DNA of 64,000 nt, from positions 4,191,501 through 4,255,500 of the forward strand of contig NZ_CP015849.1 in the NCBI RefSeq assembly GCF_001654495.1, given 5' to 3'. Position 1 is the first letter of the stretch; each line of letters begins with the position of its first letter. This stretch comes from Streptomyces sp. SAT1. GTDB taxonomy: Bacteria > Actinomycetota > Actinomycetes > Streptomycetales > Streptomycetaceae. Position numbers and translations under genes: made by a program. The notes below the pieces were generated by a model. The model was not told the origin of the DNA and ran no database searches. It saw nothing but the letters and a program-made list of their open reading frames with translations. This document shows positions 16,042-23,861 of this stretch, in pieces.

Positions 16042-17241
16042 GTGACCGAGAAGGCCGACCTTCAGTCCGTCCTCGACCGTGCCGCCGCGGGCGGACGGAT
16101 CACCCCGGAGGAAGCGCTCTCCCTCTACCGGGACGCGCCGCTGCACGCGCTGGGCTCCGCCGCCGACGCCGTGCGACGCCGCAAGTACGCCGGTACGGAG
16201 CACATCGCGACGTACATCATCGAGCGGAACATCAACTACACGAACGTGTGCGTCACGGCGTGCAAGTTCTGCGCCTTCTACGCGGCCCCCAAGGACACCG
16301 CCAAAGGCTGGACCCGCGACCTCGACGACATCCTGCGCCGCTGCGCGGAGACCGTCGAGCTGGGCGGCACGCAGATCATGTTCCAGGGCGGCCACCACCC
16401 GGACTACGGCGTCGAGTACTACGAGAAGCACTTCGCGGCCATCAAGCGGGAGTTCCCGCAGCTCGTCATCCACAGCCTGGGGGCGAGCGAGGTCGAGCAC
16501 ATGGCCCGCATCAGCAAGGTCTCCGTGGAGGAGGCGATCACCCGCATCCACGCGGCCGGTCTCGACTCCTTCGCGGGCGCCGGCGCCGAACTGCTCCCCG
16601 AGCGCCCCCGCAAGGCCATCGCACCGCTCAAGGAGTCCGGCGAGCGCTGGCTGGAGATCATGGAGACCGCGCACCGCCTGGGCGTGGAGTCCACCTCCAC
16701 CATGCTGATGGGCACCGGCGAGACCAACGCCGAGCGCATCGAGCACCTGCGGATGATCCGGGACGTGCAGGACCGCACCGGCGGCTTCCGCGCCTTCATC
16801 CCGTACACCTACCAGCCCGAGAACAACCACCTGAAGGGCCGTACGCAGGCCACGCTCTTCGAGTACCTGCGGATGATCGCCATCGCCCGGCTGTTCCTCG
16901 ACAACGTCAGGCACATCCAGGGCTCCTGGCTGACCACCGGCAAGGACGTCGGCCAGCTCACCCTGCACTACGGCGCCGACGACCTCGGCTCGATCATGCT
17001 GGAGGAGAACGTCGTCTCCTCCGCCGGTGCCAAGCACCGCTCCAACCGCATGGAGATCATCGAGCTGATCCGCCGGGCCGGCCGCGTGCCCGCCCAGCGC
17101 GCGACGACCTACGAGCACCTGGTCGTGCACGACGACCCGGCGAACGATCCGGTCGACGACCGCGTGATGTCCCACATCTCCTCCACGGCCCTCGCGGGCG
17201 GCACCGCCCACCCGGAGCTGAAGCTGCTCGCCGCCGACTGA
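16042..17241 (+). CDS. mqnC: Cyclic dehypoxanthinyl futalosine synthase MqnC (radical SAM)
   Basis: The 399-residue radical SAM enzyme converts dehypoxanthinyl futalosine to its cyclic form in menaquinone synthesis. The cluster ligands lie in CVTACKFC (Cys70, Cys74, Cys77), and the ERNINYTNVC lead-in is typical. QIMFQGGHHPDYG, FAGAGAELLPERPR and TSTMLMGTGET are the usual family blocks. The start is GTG 16042. A TAGGCT hexamer at 15965-15970 could be its own promoter, giving a leader of about 65 nt. The stop codon overlaps the next gene's start (TGATG), so an amidohydrolase-like protein is translated directly behind it. Confidence 0.96.
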   Translation: MTEKADLQSVLDRAAAGGRITPEEALSLYRDAPLHALGSAADAVRRRKYAGTEHIATYIIERNINYTNVCVTACKFCAFYAAPKDTAKGWTRDLDDILRRCAETVELGGTQIMFQGGHHPDYGVEYYEKHFAAIKREFPQLVIHSLGASEVEHMARISKVSVEEAITRIHAAGLDSFAGAGAELLPERPRKAIAPLKESGERWLEIMETAHRLGVESTSTMLMGTGETNAERIEHLRMIRDVQDRTGGFRAFIPYTYQPENNHLKGRTQATLFEYLRMIAIARLFLDNVRHIQGSWLTTGKDVGQLTLHYGADDLGSIMLEENVVSSAGAKHRSNRMEIIELIRRAGRVPAQRATTYEHLVVHDDPANDPVDDRVMSHISSTALAGGTAHPELKLLAAD

Positions 17242-17750
17242 TGCTCACCCTCCACCGCTCGCTGGCGGACGCCTCCCGCTGCGTCGCGGTCGACGGCGCC
17301 CGGATCGCGGCCCTCGGCCCCTACGAGGAGCTGCGCGCCGCGTACGGTGAGCGGGCCCGCGTCCGCGAGTGGGCCGGGACGCCCGTCCCCGGCCGGTACG
17401 AACCGGACGCGGTGCGCCTCCTGGAGACGCTGTACTGGCCCGACCCGCGCGAGGCGGACGAACTGGGCACCGAGCCGCTGCCCGTGGGCCCCGACGGCAT
17501 GCCCGACACCCGCTGGGGCGCGAGCGCCCGGCGCGGGCTCCAGCGGATGCTGACGCGCGGGGTGACGGCGGTGGCGGGACCGTTCACGCGGGCGCCGGTA
17601 CGGACGGCGGTGCAGCGGTCCGGGGTCCTCGTCGGCTCCGCCGCCCCGGCCCTGGCTCCGGGCGCCCGTGCGGACTTCGCCGTCCTCGGGGCGGACGGGG
17701 ACTGCCTGGCGACCGTCGTGGGCGGCCGTCTCGTCCACCGGCGGGCATAA
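17241..17750 (+). CDS. Amidohydrolase-like (imidazolonepropionase-like) small protein coupled to mqnC
   Basis: The 169-residue protein begins like the outer beta-sandwich of amidohydrolases (VAVDGARIAALGPYEEL), continues with YWPDPREADELG and a helical stretch ARRGLQRMLTRGVTAVAGPF, and ends like an amidohydrolase C-terminus (LAPGARADFAVLG then TVVGGRLVHRR). It lacks the H-x-H metal motif and nearly all of the catalytic barrel, so it is unlikely to be an active hydrolase in itself. The ATG overlaps the mqnC stop by one base, implying translational coupling and a linked role, perhaps substrate handover or a structural partner. The function is unknown. Confidence 0.78.
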   Translation: MLTLHRSLADASRCVAVDGARIAALGPYEELRAAYGERARVREWAGTPVPGRYEPDAVRLLETLYWPDPREADELGTEPLPVGPDGMPDTRWGASARRGLQRMLTRGVTAVAGPFTRAPVRTAVQRSGVLVGSAAPALAPGARADFAVLGADGDCLATVVGGRLVHRRA

Positions 17751-17830
17751 ATACGATTTCGGTTGTTGACCCTACGGATCAGCGACAGCGCGCTTACTCT
17801 CGGCAACGGAGCGAGAGGAGCGGATGCCGC

Positions 17831-18679
17831 ATGGCGAACGTCAAACAACTGGACCCCAGCGCTTCGCCGTTGGACTACTACGGCGCCGAGCTGCGCCGCC
17901 TGCGCGAGGCGGCGAAGATGACCCTGAACGAACTCGGCGAGTCGATCTTCTGCACGGGCTCGCTGGTAGGCCAGGTCGAAACAGCCCTGAAGGTGCCGAC
18001 ACGGGACTTCTCGGCACGGGTGGACGCCGCGTTCAACACGGAGGGCTTCTTCTCACGGCTGGTGGGGTTGGTGCTGCGCAGCCAACTGCCGAACTGGTTC
18101 CAGCCGTTCGCGGAGATGGAGGCGAAGGCGACGTACATCTCGTCGTTCCAGGCGCAACTGGTCGACGGACTGCTTCAGACCCCTGAGTATGCACGCGCGG
18201 TGCTGGAGATGGGCAATGTGGCGAAGATCGACGAACTCGTCGCCGCACGTCTTGAACGCCAACGAATCCTGGACACGGCCGAACCACCGCTAGCGCTAGT
18301 GATCCTGGACGAGGCTGTACTCCAGCGGCCGATGGGCAGCTCCGAGGTGATGCGCGCTCAGCTACAGCAGTTGCTGGACTACGGCGAGCGCCCCTGGGTG
18401 CAGATCCAGGTGCTGTCCTGCTCGGCTGGCGCGCACGCGAGTTTGGAAGGCTCCTTCGTGGGACTGCGCTTCCGGAAGGAGCCGGAGATCATCTACACCG
18501 AGGACCTCATCTCCGGTCACATGACCGCCAACCCGGAAATCATTCGCGACGCCGCTCGCCGTTACGCTAGCTTGCAGGCCGCTGCCCTCTCTGAGGAGGA
18601 GTCAGCGAAGCTGATCAAGCGCGTGATGGAGGAACGGTATGGCCCCCGCTCAGCAGTCGGAGAACATCCGGTGGCGTAA
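17831..18679 (+). CDS. XRE-family regulator with DUF5753 domain
   Basis: The 282-residue protein has an N-terminal HTH (about residues 15-75: YGAELRRLREAAKMTLNELG, then GSLVGQVETALKVPT) and a C-terminal DUF5753 ligand-like domain (QAQLVDGLLQTPEYARAVL, ERPWVQIQVL). This is the WhiJ-like Streptomyces regulator plan, usually paired with a small DUF397 protein. Three DUF397 genes follow, the first overlapping its end by 41 bp. GAGAGGAGCGGATGCC gives a ribosome site for ATG 17831. In studied relatives such pairs affect development and antibiotic production. The specific role here is unknown. Confidence 0.92.
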   Translation: MANVKQLDPSASPLDYYGAELRRLREAAKMTLNELGESIFCTGSLVGQVETALKVPTRDFSARVDAAFNTEGFFSRLVGLVLRSQLPNWFQPFAEMEAKATYISSFQAQLVDGLLQTPEYARAVLEMGNVAKIDELVAARLERQRILDTAEPPLALVILDEAVLQRPMGSSEVMRAQLQQLLDYGERPWVQIQVLSCSAGAHASLEGSFVGLRFRKEPEIIYTEDLISGHMTANPEIIRDAARRYASLQAAALSEEESAKLIKRVMEERYGPRSAVGEHPVA

Positions 18680-18914
18680 GTCCTCCTACAGCGGAAATAC
18701 GGGCGGCGAGTGCGTCGAGTGCGCCCCGCTCGGCGCCGCTGCCTGGGTCAAGTCGTCGTACAGCGGCAGCACGGGCGGTCAGTGCGTCGAGTACGCGCAC
18801 CTCACCGCCCACATCGCCCTGCGCGACAGCAAGAACCCGGCCGGAGGGCACTTCGCCGTCGCGCCGGGAGTCTTCGCTCGGTTCGTGGAAGCGGCGGCGC
18901 AGGGCGAGCTGTAG
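18639..18914 (+). CDS. DUF397 protein with two repeat units
   Basis: The 91-residue protein has one extra 24-residue unit (WRKSSYSGNTGGECVECAP...) in front of a complete DUF397 domain that ends ...RDSKNPAGGHFAVAPGVFARFV. DUF397 proteins usually have a single W-x-KSSYS block of 50-70 residues, so this one is enlarged. It overlaps the regulator gene by 41 bp, and the ribosome site GGAGGAACGG sits in the regulator's last codons. It probably acts as the partner of that regulator. Confidence 0.88.
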   Translation: MAPAQQSENIRWRKSSYSGNTGGECVECAPLGAAAWVKSSYSGSTGGQCVEYAHLTAHIALRDSKNPAGGHFAVAPGVFARFVEAAAQGEL

Positions 18915-19579
18915 CCGATCTACCTGGTCAAGCAGACGATGGAGGAACGGTATGGGTCCGCACCTGAAGCTGTCGACGATCTGCTGGCGTAAGTCCTCCT
19001 ACAGCGGCAGCACCGGCGGTGAGTGCATCGAGTGCGCCCCGCTCGGCGCTGCCGCCTGGCGTAAGTCCTCCTATAGCGGCAACACGGGCGGTGACTGCAT
19101 CGAGTGCGCGCCCCTGAACGGCGCCACCTGGGTCAAGTCGTCGTACAGCGGCAGCACCGGAGGAAACTGCGTCGAGTACGCGCATCTCCCCGCCAATATC
19201 GCCCTGCGCGACAGCAAGAACCCGGCCGGAGGGCACTTCGCCGTCGCGCCGGGAGTCTTCGCTCGGTTCGTGGAAGCGGCGGCGCAGGGCGAGCTGTAGC
19301 CGATCTACTCGGTCAAGCAGACGATGGAGGAACGGTATGGCCCCCGCTCAGCAGTCGGAGAACATCCAGTGGCGTAGGTCCTCCTACAGCGGCAACACCG
19401 GCGGCAACTGCGTCGAGTGCGCGCCCCTGAACGGTGCCACCTGGCGCAAGTCGTCGTACAGCGGCAACACGGGCGGTCAGTGCGTCGAGTGCGCGCCCCT
19501 GAACGGCGCCGCCTGGCGTAAGTCCTCCTACAGCAGCGACACCGGAGGAAACTGCGTCGAATACGCGCACCTCACCGCC
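18672..19579 (+). repeat. Eight 72-bp DUF397 repeat units spread over three genes
   Basis: A unit of 24 codons beginning W-R/V-K-SSYS and containing TGG-x-C-V/I-E-C/Y-A occurs at 18672, 18744, 18985, 19057, 19129, 19370, 19442 and 19514. The last unit of each gene is diverged (CVEYAHL) and leads into the common C-terminus. The internal units keep two Cys (C-V/I-E-C). Near-identity at the DNA level points to recent unit duplication. Confidence 0.9.
18952..19299 (+). CDS. DUF397 protein with three repeat units
   Basis: The 115-residue protein holds three tandem 24-residue SSYSG-x-TGG units, the last continuing into the DUF397 C-terminus. That C-terminus is almost identical to the first paralogue's (HFAVAPGVFARFVEAAAQGEL is shared). 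The N-terminus differs (MGPHLKLSTIC). The leader carries the same GATGGAGGAACGGTATG sequence as its neighbours. It is a paralogue created by tandem duplication. Confidence 0.88.
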   Translation: MGPHLKLSTICWRKSSYSGSTGGECIECAPLGAAAWRKSSYSGNTGGDCIECAPLNGATWVKSSYSGSTGGNCVEYAHLPANIALRDSKNPAGGHFAVAPGVFARFVEAAAQGEL

Positions 19580-19684
19580 CACATCGCCCTGCGCGACAGC
19601 AAGAACCCGGCCGGAGGGCACCTCGCCGTGGCGCCGGAGGTGTTCTCGCGGTTTGTGGGGGCCGCCGCGCGGGGCGAGCTGTAG
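19337..19684 (+). CDS. DUF397 protein with three repeat units
   Basis: The 115-residue protein shares its first residues (MAPAQQSENI) with the first DUF397 gene and its three-unit structure with the second, so it is a mosaic of both. Its C-terminus is slightly diverged (HLAVAPEVFSRFVGAAARGEL). The ribosome site GGAGGAACGG is inside a duplicated copy of the regulator gene's last codons. menG starts 31 bp after its stop, so the array abuts the menaquinone gene. Confidence 0.88.
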   Translation: MAPAQQSENIQWRRSSYSGNTGGNCVECAPLNGATWRKSSYSGNTGGQCVECAPLNGAAWRKSSYSSDTGGNCVEYAHLTAHIALRDSKNPAGGHLAVAPEVFSRFVGAAARGEL

Positions 19685-19715
19685 GTCCCGTGCGGGCGGC
19701 TGCAACAATGGCCGG

Positions 19716-20408
19716 GTGACCCGCGCATCCCTGGAGAAGCAGCCGCACGAAGTCGCCTCGATGTTCGACGACGTGGCGGAACGGTACGACCTGACCAACG
19801 ACGTGCTGTCCCTGGGACAGGACCGGCGCTGGCGCAAGGAGGTCGCGCGGGCCGTCGACGCGCGCCCGGCGCAGAAGATCCTGGACCTCGCCGCCGGTAC
19901 GGCCACCTCCTCGCTGCCCTTCACCCGGGCCGGCGCGTACGTCGTCCCGTGCGACTTCTCGCTGGGCATGCTCCAGGTGGGCAAGCAGCGGCACAGCTGG
20001 ATGCCGTTCACCGCGGGGGACGCGACCCGGCTGCCGTTCAAGGACGACACGTTCGACGCGGTGACGATCTCCTTCGGGCTGCGCAACGTCCAGGACTTCG
20101 ACGCGGCGCTGCGCGAGATGCACCGCGTGACCCGCCCCGGCGGACGCGTGGTGATCTGCGAGTTCTCGCACCCGACCTGGGCGCCCTTCCGGACGCTCTA
20201 CACCGAGTACCTGATGCGGGCGCTGCCGCCGGTCGCGCGCGCGGTGTCGTCCAGCCCGGGCGCGTACGTCTATCTCGCCGAGTCGATCCGGGCCTGGCCC
20301 GACCAGAGGGCGCTGGCCGGGCGGCTGCGCGAGGCGGGCTGGTCGAAGGTGGCCTGGCGCAACCTCACCGGCGGGATCGTGACACTGCACCGCGGTTTCA
20401 AGGACTGA
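19716..20408 (+). CDS. menG: Demethylmenaquinone methyltransferase
   Basis: The 230-residue class I SAM methyltransferase of the UbiE/MenG family makes the last ring methylation of menaquinone. It has VASMFDDVAERYDLTNDVLS at the start, the SAM motif LDLAAGTATSSL, and FGLRNVQDFDAALREMHRVTRPGG. GTG 19716 fits the family start. There is no ribosome site, and AACAAT lies 6 nt upstream as a weak -10. It is the terminal gene of the menaquinone block and is convergent with a PASTA gene that overlaps its end by 11 bp. Confidence 0.96.
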   Translation: MTRASLEKQPHEVASMFDDVAERYDLTNDVLSLGQDRRWRKEVARAVDARPAQKILDLAAGTATSSLPFTRAGAYVVPCDFSLGMLQVGKQRHSWMPFTAGDATRLPFKDDTFDAVTISFGLRNVQDFDAALREMHRVTRPGGRVVICEFSHPTWAPFRTLYTEYLMRALPPVARAVSSSPGAYVYLAESIRAWPDQRALAGRLREAGWSKVAWRNLTGGIVTLHRGFKD

Positions 20409-20784
20409 GCCCGGCGACGGCGCAGGGGTCGCCCGAGCCGTCCGGTCCGTACGGTCCGCCCGGTCCGTCCGGCTCGTCCAGGGCGCGGCGCGCGCCGCCC
20501 GGCGGGGGTTCGGGCACGCGCGGCTCGCGCACCCCGCCGCCGCCTTCGCCCGCACCGAAGTCGAACCACACGTACACCCGCGCGTCGCGGGGCAGTTCCG
20601 CGCCGGGCTGCGGGTACTGGCGTACGACGTGGTCGACGGCGGGGCGCGGGAAGTCGGGGCGGTCGGGCGCGACCAGGAGCAGGCCGCGGGCCCGCGCGGT
20701 CTCGTGCGCGTCCACGGCCATCAGGCCGACCAGGCGCGGCACGCGCACTTGTGGTGACTTGGGAGTCGGGTACACGGACGTCAC
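20398..20784 (-). CDS. Small PASTA-domain protein
   Basis: The 128-residue protein carries one PASTA domain (about residues 14-75: VPRLVGLMAVDAHETARARG then VVRQYPQPGAELPRDARVYVWF) followed by a Gly/Pro-rich tail. It has no signal peptide or membrane helix, so unlike PknB or penicillin-binding-protein PASTA domains this one appears cytosolic. GTG 20784 is preceded by a G-rich stretch that could bind ribosomes. The 3' end overlaps menG by 11 bp in convergent orientation. The role is unknown. Confidence 0.75.
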   Translation of the reverse strand: MTSVYPTPKSPQVRVPRLVGLMAVDAHETARARGLLLVAPDRPDFPRPAVDHVVRQYPQPGAELPRDARVYVWFDFGAGEGGGGVREPRVPEPPPGGARRALDEPDGPGGPYGPDGSGDPCAVAGLSP

Positions 20785-20858
20785 CCCCCAGCGATACCGG
20801 CAGCGTAGCCGCCGGACACGGTGGCCGGAAGGATTTTGTGTCTTTCCGTGATATTCGG

Positions 20859-21395
20859 TTACTCAGCGTCACAGGAGGGGTCCTGGGAGCCCAGCGGCAG
20901 CCGGTAGCAGTGGCCGATGCGCCGGGTCTGCGGGGTGAAGAACGTCTCGGCGTGGTGCATGCCCAGGCGCCGGGTGACCGCTATGGAGCGGGTGTTGCGG
21001 CGGTCGACCATGGCGACCACGCCCGGCAGTCCGGCCGCCCGCAGCCGCCGGAGGGTCAGCCGGGCCGCCGCCGTGACGTAGCCGCGGCCCCAGTGCTCCC
21101 GCCCCAGGCGCCAGCCGATCTCGACCTCGCCCGCCGGGCCCCAGGCGTGCGGCCAGGGCTGGGCGCCGGTGAAGCCGACCGGACGGCCGGACTCGTCGAG
21201 GACCGTCCACAGGCAGAAGCCGTGTTCGGCGTCGTGGCGGCGCTGGCGGGCGGTCAGTTCCTCGTAGACGGACGGCTCGGCGGACCGGCCGCCGTGGAAC
21301 TCCATGACGTCCGGGTCGTCGAAGAGGCGGTGCCAGGTGTGCGCGTCCTCGTCGGTGGGGACACGCAGCCGTACGACGGGCAGTGCTCGGTTCAC
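20859..21395 (-). CDS. GNAT-family acetyltransferase (RimJ/RimL-like)
   Basis: The 178-residue protein belongs to the RimJ/RimL branch of N-acetyltransferases: LRVPTDEDAHTWHRLFDDPDV at the start, EIGWRLGREHWGRGYVTAAAR with the acetyl-CoA motif, then NTRSIAVTRRLGM. Members acetylate protein N-termini or small amines. It is divergent from the geranylgeranyl-reductase-like gene, with 98 bp between the start codons. The substrate is unknown. Confidence 0.88.
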   Translation of the reverse strand: MNRALPVVRLRVPTDEDAHTWHRLFDDPDVMEFHGGRSAEPSVYEELTARQRRHDAEHGFCLWTVLDESGRPVGFTGAQPWPHAWGPAGEVEIGWRLGREHWGRGYVTAAARLTLRRLRAAGLPGVVAMVDRRNTRSIAVTRRLGMHHAETFFTPQTRRIGHCYRLPLGSQDPSCDAE

Positions 21396-21493
21396 GGGAC
21401 GGGCCCTTCAGCCGGGTGATCAGTGCCGCTGCATAGACTGCCCATGTCCAGTGCCGGTCGGCACGCAGATTTCGAACCTGGGGAGATCCCGCC

Positions 21494-22798
21494 GTGACCG
21501 TCGTGACCGAGTCTCTCTCCGATCCCCTCTCCGGGAACACCGCGGACGTCATCGTCGTGGGCGCGGGACCGGCCGGTTCCACCACCGCGTACCACCTCGC
21601 CAAGGCCGGTCTCGACGTGCTCCTGCTGGAGAAGACGGCGTTCCCGCGCGAGAAGGTCTGCGGCGACGGGCTCACCCCGCGCGCCGTCAAGCAGCTCGTC
21701 GCGATGGGCATCGACATCTCCGAGGAGGCGGGCTGGCTGCGCAACAAGGGCCTGCGCATCATCGGCGGCGGCGTCCGGCTCCAGCTCGACTGGCCCGACC
21801 TGGCCTCCTTCCCGGACTACGGACTCGTGCGCAAGCGCGACGACTTCGACGAGCAGCTGGCCCGGCAGGCGCAGAAGGCGGGCGCCCGGCTCTACGAGCG
21901 GTGCAACGTCTCGGGTCCGGTCGTGGACGACCGCACCGGCCGCATCACCGGCGTGACGGCCAAACTGGGCGAGGACAAGCGCGAGGTCACCTTCCACGCG
22001 CCGCTCGTGGTCGCCGCCGACGGCAACTCCACCCGGCTCTCCCTGGCGATGGGCCTGCACCGCCGCGAGGACCGCCCGATGGGCGTGGCCGTGCGCACCT
22101 ACTTCACCTCGCCCCGGCACGACGACGACTACCTGGAGTCCTGGCTCGAACTGTGGGACCGGCGCGGCGCGCAGGACCGCCTGCTGCCCGGCTACGGCTG
22201 GATCTTCGGCATGGGCGACGGCACGTCCAACGTCGGCCTCGGCGTGCTCAACACCTCGGCCGCCTTCAAGGAGCTGGACTGGCGGGAGATCCTGAAGGCG
22301 TGGTGCGCCTCCATGCCCGAGGACTGGGGCTACACCCCGGACAACATGACCGGCCCCATCCGCGGCGCCGCCCTGCCGATGGCCTTCAACCGCCAGCCGC
22401 ACTACACGCGCGGCCTGCTGCTCGTCGGCGACGCGGGCGGCCTGGTCAACCCGTTCAACGGCGAGGGCATCGCCTACGCGATGGAGTCCGGCGCGCTGGC
22501 CGCCGAGGTCGTCGTCCAGGCGCACTCGCGTGCCACGCCCGCCCAGCGCGAACTGGCCCTCCAGCGCTACCCGCGCGTCCTGAAGGACACCTACGGCGGC
22601 TACTACACGCTGGGCCGCGCCTTCGTGAAGCTCATCGGCAACCCGAAGGTCATGCAGATCGCCGCGCAGCGCGGTCTGACCCACCCGATGCTGATGAAGT
22701 TCACCCTCAAGCTCCTGGCCAACCTCACCGACCCGACCGGCGGCGACGCGATGGACCGCATCATCAACGGCCTGAGCCGGGTGGCGCCCAAGGCGTGA
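21494..22798 (+). CDS. Geranylgeranyl-reductase-family flavoprotein (probable menaquinone side-chain reductase)
   Basis: The 434-residue protein has an FAD-binding N-terminus (DVIVVGAGPAGSTTAYHLAKAG), the family motif FPREKVCGDGLTPRA, and a second FAD motif LLVGDAGGLVNPFNGEGIAYAMESG. The family reduces isoprenoid double bonds. The mycobacterial relative MenJ saturates one unit of the menaquinone side chain, and Streptomyces menaquinones are partly saturated. Its position just after menG supports that role here. GTG 21494 has GGGGAGATCC upstream. A 12-bp stem terminator follows the stop. Confidence 0.92.
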   Translation: MTVVTESLSDPLSGNTADVIVVGAGPAGSTTAYHLAKAGLDVLLLEKTAFPREKVCGDGLTPRAVKQLVAMGIDISEEAGWLRNKGLRIIGGGVRLQLDWPDLASFPDYGLVRKRDDFDEQLARQAQKAGARLYERCNVSGPVVDDRTGRITGVTAKLGEDKREVTFHAPLVVAADGNSTRLSLAMGLHRREDRPMGVAVRTYFTSPRHDDDYLESWLELWDRRGAQDRLLPGYGWIFGMGDGTSNVGLGVLNTSAAFKELDWREILKAWCASMPEDWGYTPDNMTGPIRGAALPMAFNRQPHYTRGLLLVGDAGGLVNPFNGEGIAYAMESGALAAEVVVQAHSRATPAQRELALQRYPRVLKDTYGGYYTLGRAFVKLIGNPKVMQIAAQRGLTHPMLMKFTLKLLANLTDPTGGDAMDRIINGLSRVAPKA

Positions 22799-22834
22799 CC
22801 CGTGGGGGCCCGACGAGGGCCCCGGAACGACGAC

Positions 22835-22862
22835 GAGGCCGGCTCATTCCTGAGCCGGCCTC
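22835..22862. terminator. Intrinsic terminator between convergent genes
   Basis: GAGGCCGGCTCA (22835-22846) and TGAGCCGGCCTC (22851-22862) form a perfect 12-bp stem with a TTCC loop. It lies 36 bp after the reductase stop and 138 bp after the NlpC/P60 stop on the other strand, so it could serve both. Confidence 0.8.
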
Positions 22863-23000
22863 AGCCGTGTGCGGGCGCGCCCGGATTCGGGGCGCACCTT
22901 TGTGATCATCCGGGGTGAATCGGGCGAACCGGTCGCGCCGGAAGGGCCGCTGCCCCCGAGCGGCTGCGGCCCTTCACCCCGTACGGCGCTGTGCGGTGCC

Positions 23001-23861
23001 TCAGAGCACCCGGACGGCCCCGGTGGGCGGGTCGTACGACAGCGGCCTCTCCACGACGCCCGTGGACGAGTTCTGCGCTCCGACGAACATACCGCCGCCG
23101 ACGTACACGGCCACGTGGTACGCGCTGCCGCGACCGCCCCAGTACAGGATGTCGCCCGGCTGGAGGTTGGACAGGGAGACCTGGGTGCCGGCCGCCGACT
23201 GGTCCTGGGAGACACGCGGCAGGCTGATGTTGACCTGCTTGAAGGCGGTCTGCACCAGGCCGGAGCAGTCGTAGGCGGAGGGGCCGGTGGCGCCGGGGAC
23301 GTACGCCTTGCCGACCTGGGACTTCACGAACGAGACGATGCCGGCGGCCGAACCCGTCGCGGTGGACGAGCCGGTGGAGGTGCCGGTGCTCGTGGTGGCG
23401 CCGGTGTCGCTGCCGCCGGAACCGGCGGAGCCCGACTGGGTGGTGAGGGTGGGACGGACGCTGTCGCGCGCGGCGCGCTCGGCGGCCTCCTTGCGGGCGG
23501 CGGCCTCCTCGGCGGCCTTCTTCTTCGCGGCCTCGGCCTTCTTCTGGGCCCGAGCGAGGTCCGTCTTGGCCTGCTTCGCGGCGTTCGCGGCGGCGGAGTC
23601 GCGCTCGGCCAGGAGCTGGTAGTGCGCGGCGGCCTGCTGCGTGGCGTCCGCGGACTGGGCGACCTGGCTGGCCAGGTCGGCGGTGAGCGTGGGCAGTTCG
23701 AGGGTCTGGGTGACCGGCTCGGCGGCGCTCGCCGTGGAGGCGGACGCACCGGCGACTGCCAGGGTGCCGAGGACGCCACCGGCAACTCCGGCCCGCATCG
23801 CGATGGTCGACGCGCTGCGGCGGGGCTTCCGGTGGCTGCGTATGTGAGCGGTGTGGGACAT
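23001..23861 (-). CDS. Secreted NlpC/P60 cell-wall hydrolase
   Basis: The 286-residue protein has a basic N-terminus and a Sec-type signal (ending near SASTASAAEP), a long Ala/Lys/Glu-rich coiled coil (AAKQAKTDLARAQKKAEAAK and onwards), a Ser/Thr/Gly linker, and a C-terminal NlpC/P60 domain. The catalytic Cys is in YDCSGLVQTAF, the His in YHVAVYVG. Such enzymes cut peptidoglycan peptides. ATG at 23861 is chosen because the signal sequence begins there; upstream in-frame codons read as non-secretory sequence. There is no clear ribosome site. It is transcribed away from the nuo operon. Confidence 0.92.
   Translation of the reverse strand: MSHTAHIRSHRKPRRSASTIAMRAGVAGGVLGTLAVAGASASTASAAEPVTQTLELPTLTADLASQVAQSADATQQAAAHYQLLAERDSAAANAAKQAKTDLARAQKKAEAAKKKAAEEAAARKEAAERAARDSVRPTLTTQSGSAGSGGSDTGATTSTGTSTGSSTATGSAAGIVSFVKSQVGKAYVPGATGPSAYDCSGLVQTAFKQVNISLPRVSQDQSAAGTQVSLSNLQPGDILYWGGRGSAYHVAVYVGGGMFVGAQNSSTGVVERPLSYDPPTGAVRVL

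Noticed and set aside
13698..17750. A 1350-codon plus-strand frame running across mqnA, the kinase and mqnC
   Set aside because: It is a shadow frame caused by GC-rich codon bias. Its Arg/Pro/Ala-rich product matches nothing, and only its last part (from 17241) is a real gene.
18672..19579. A CRISPR array
   Set aside because: The repeat units are 72-bp coding units without unique spacers. They are protein repeats of DUF397.
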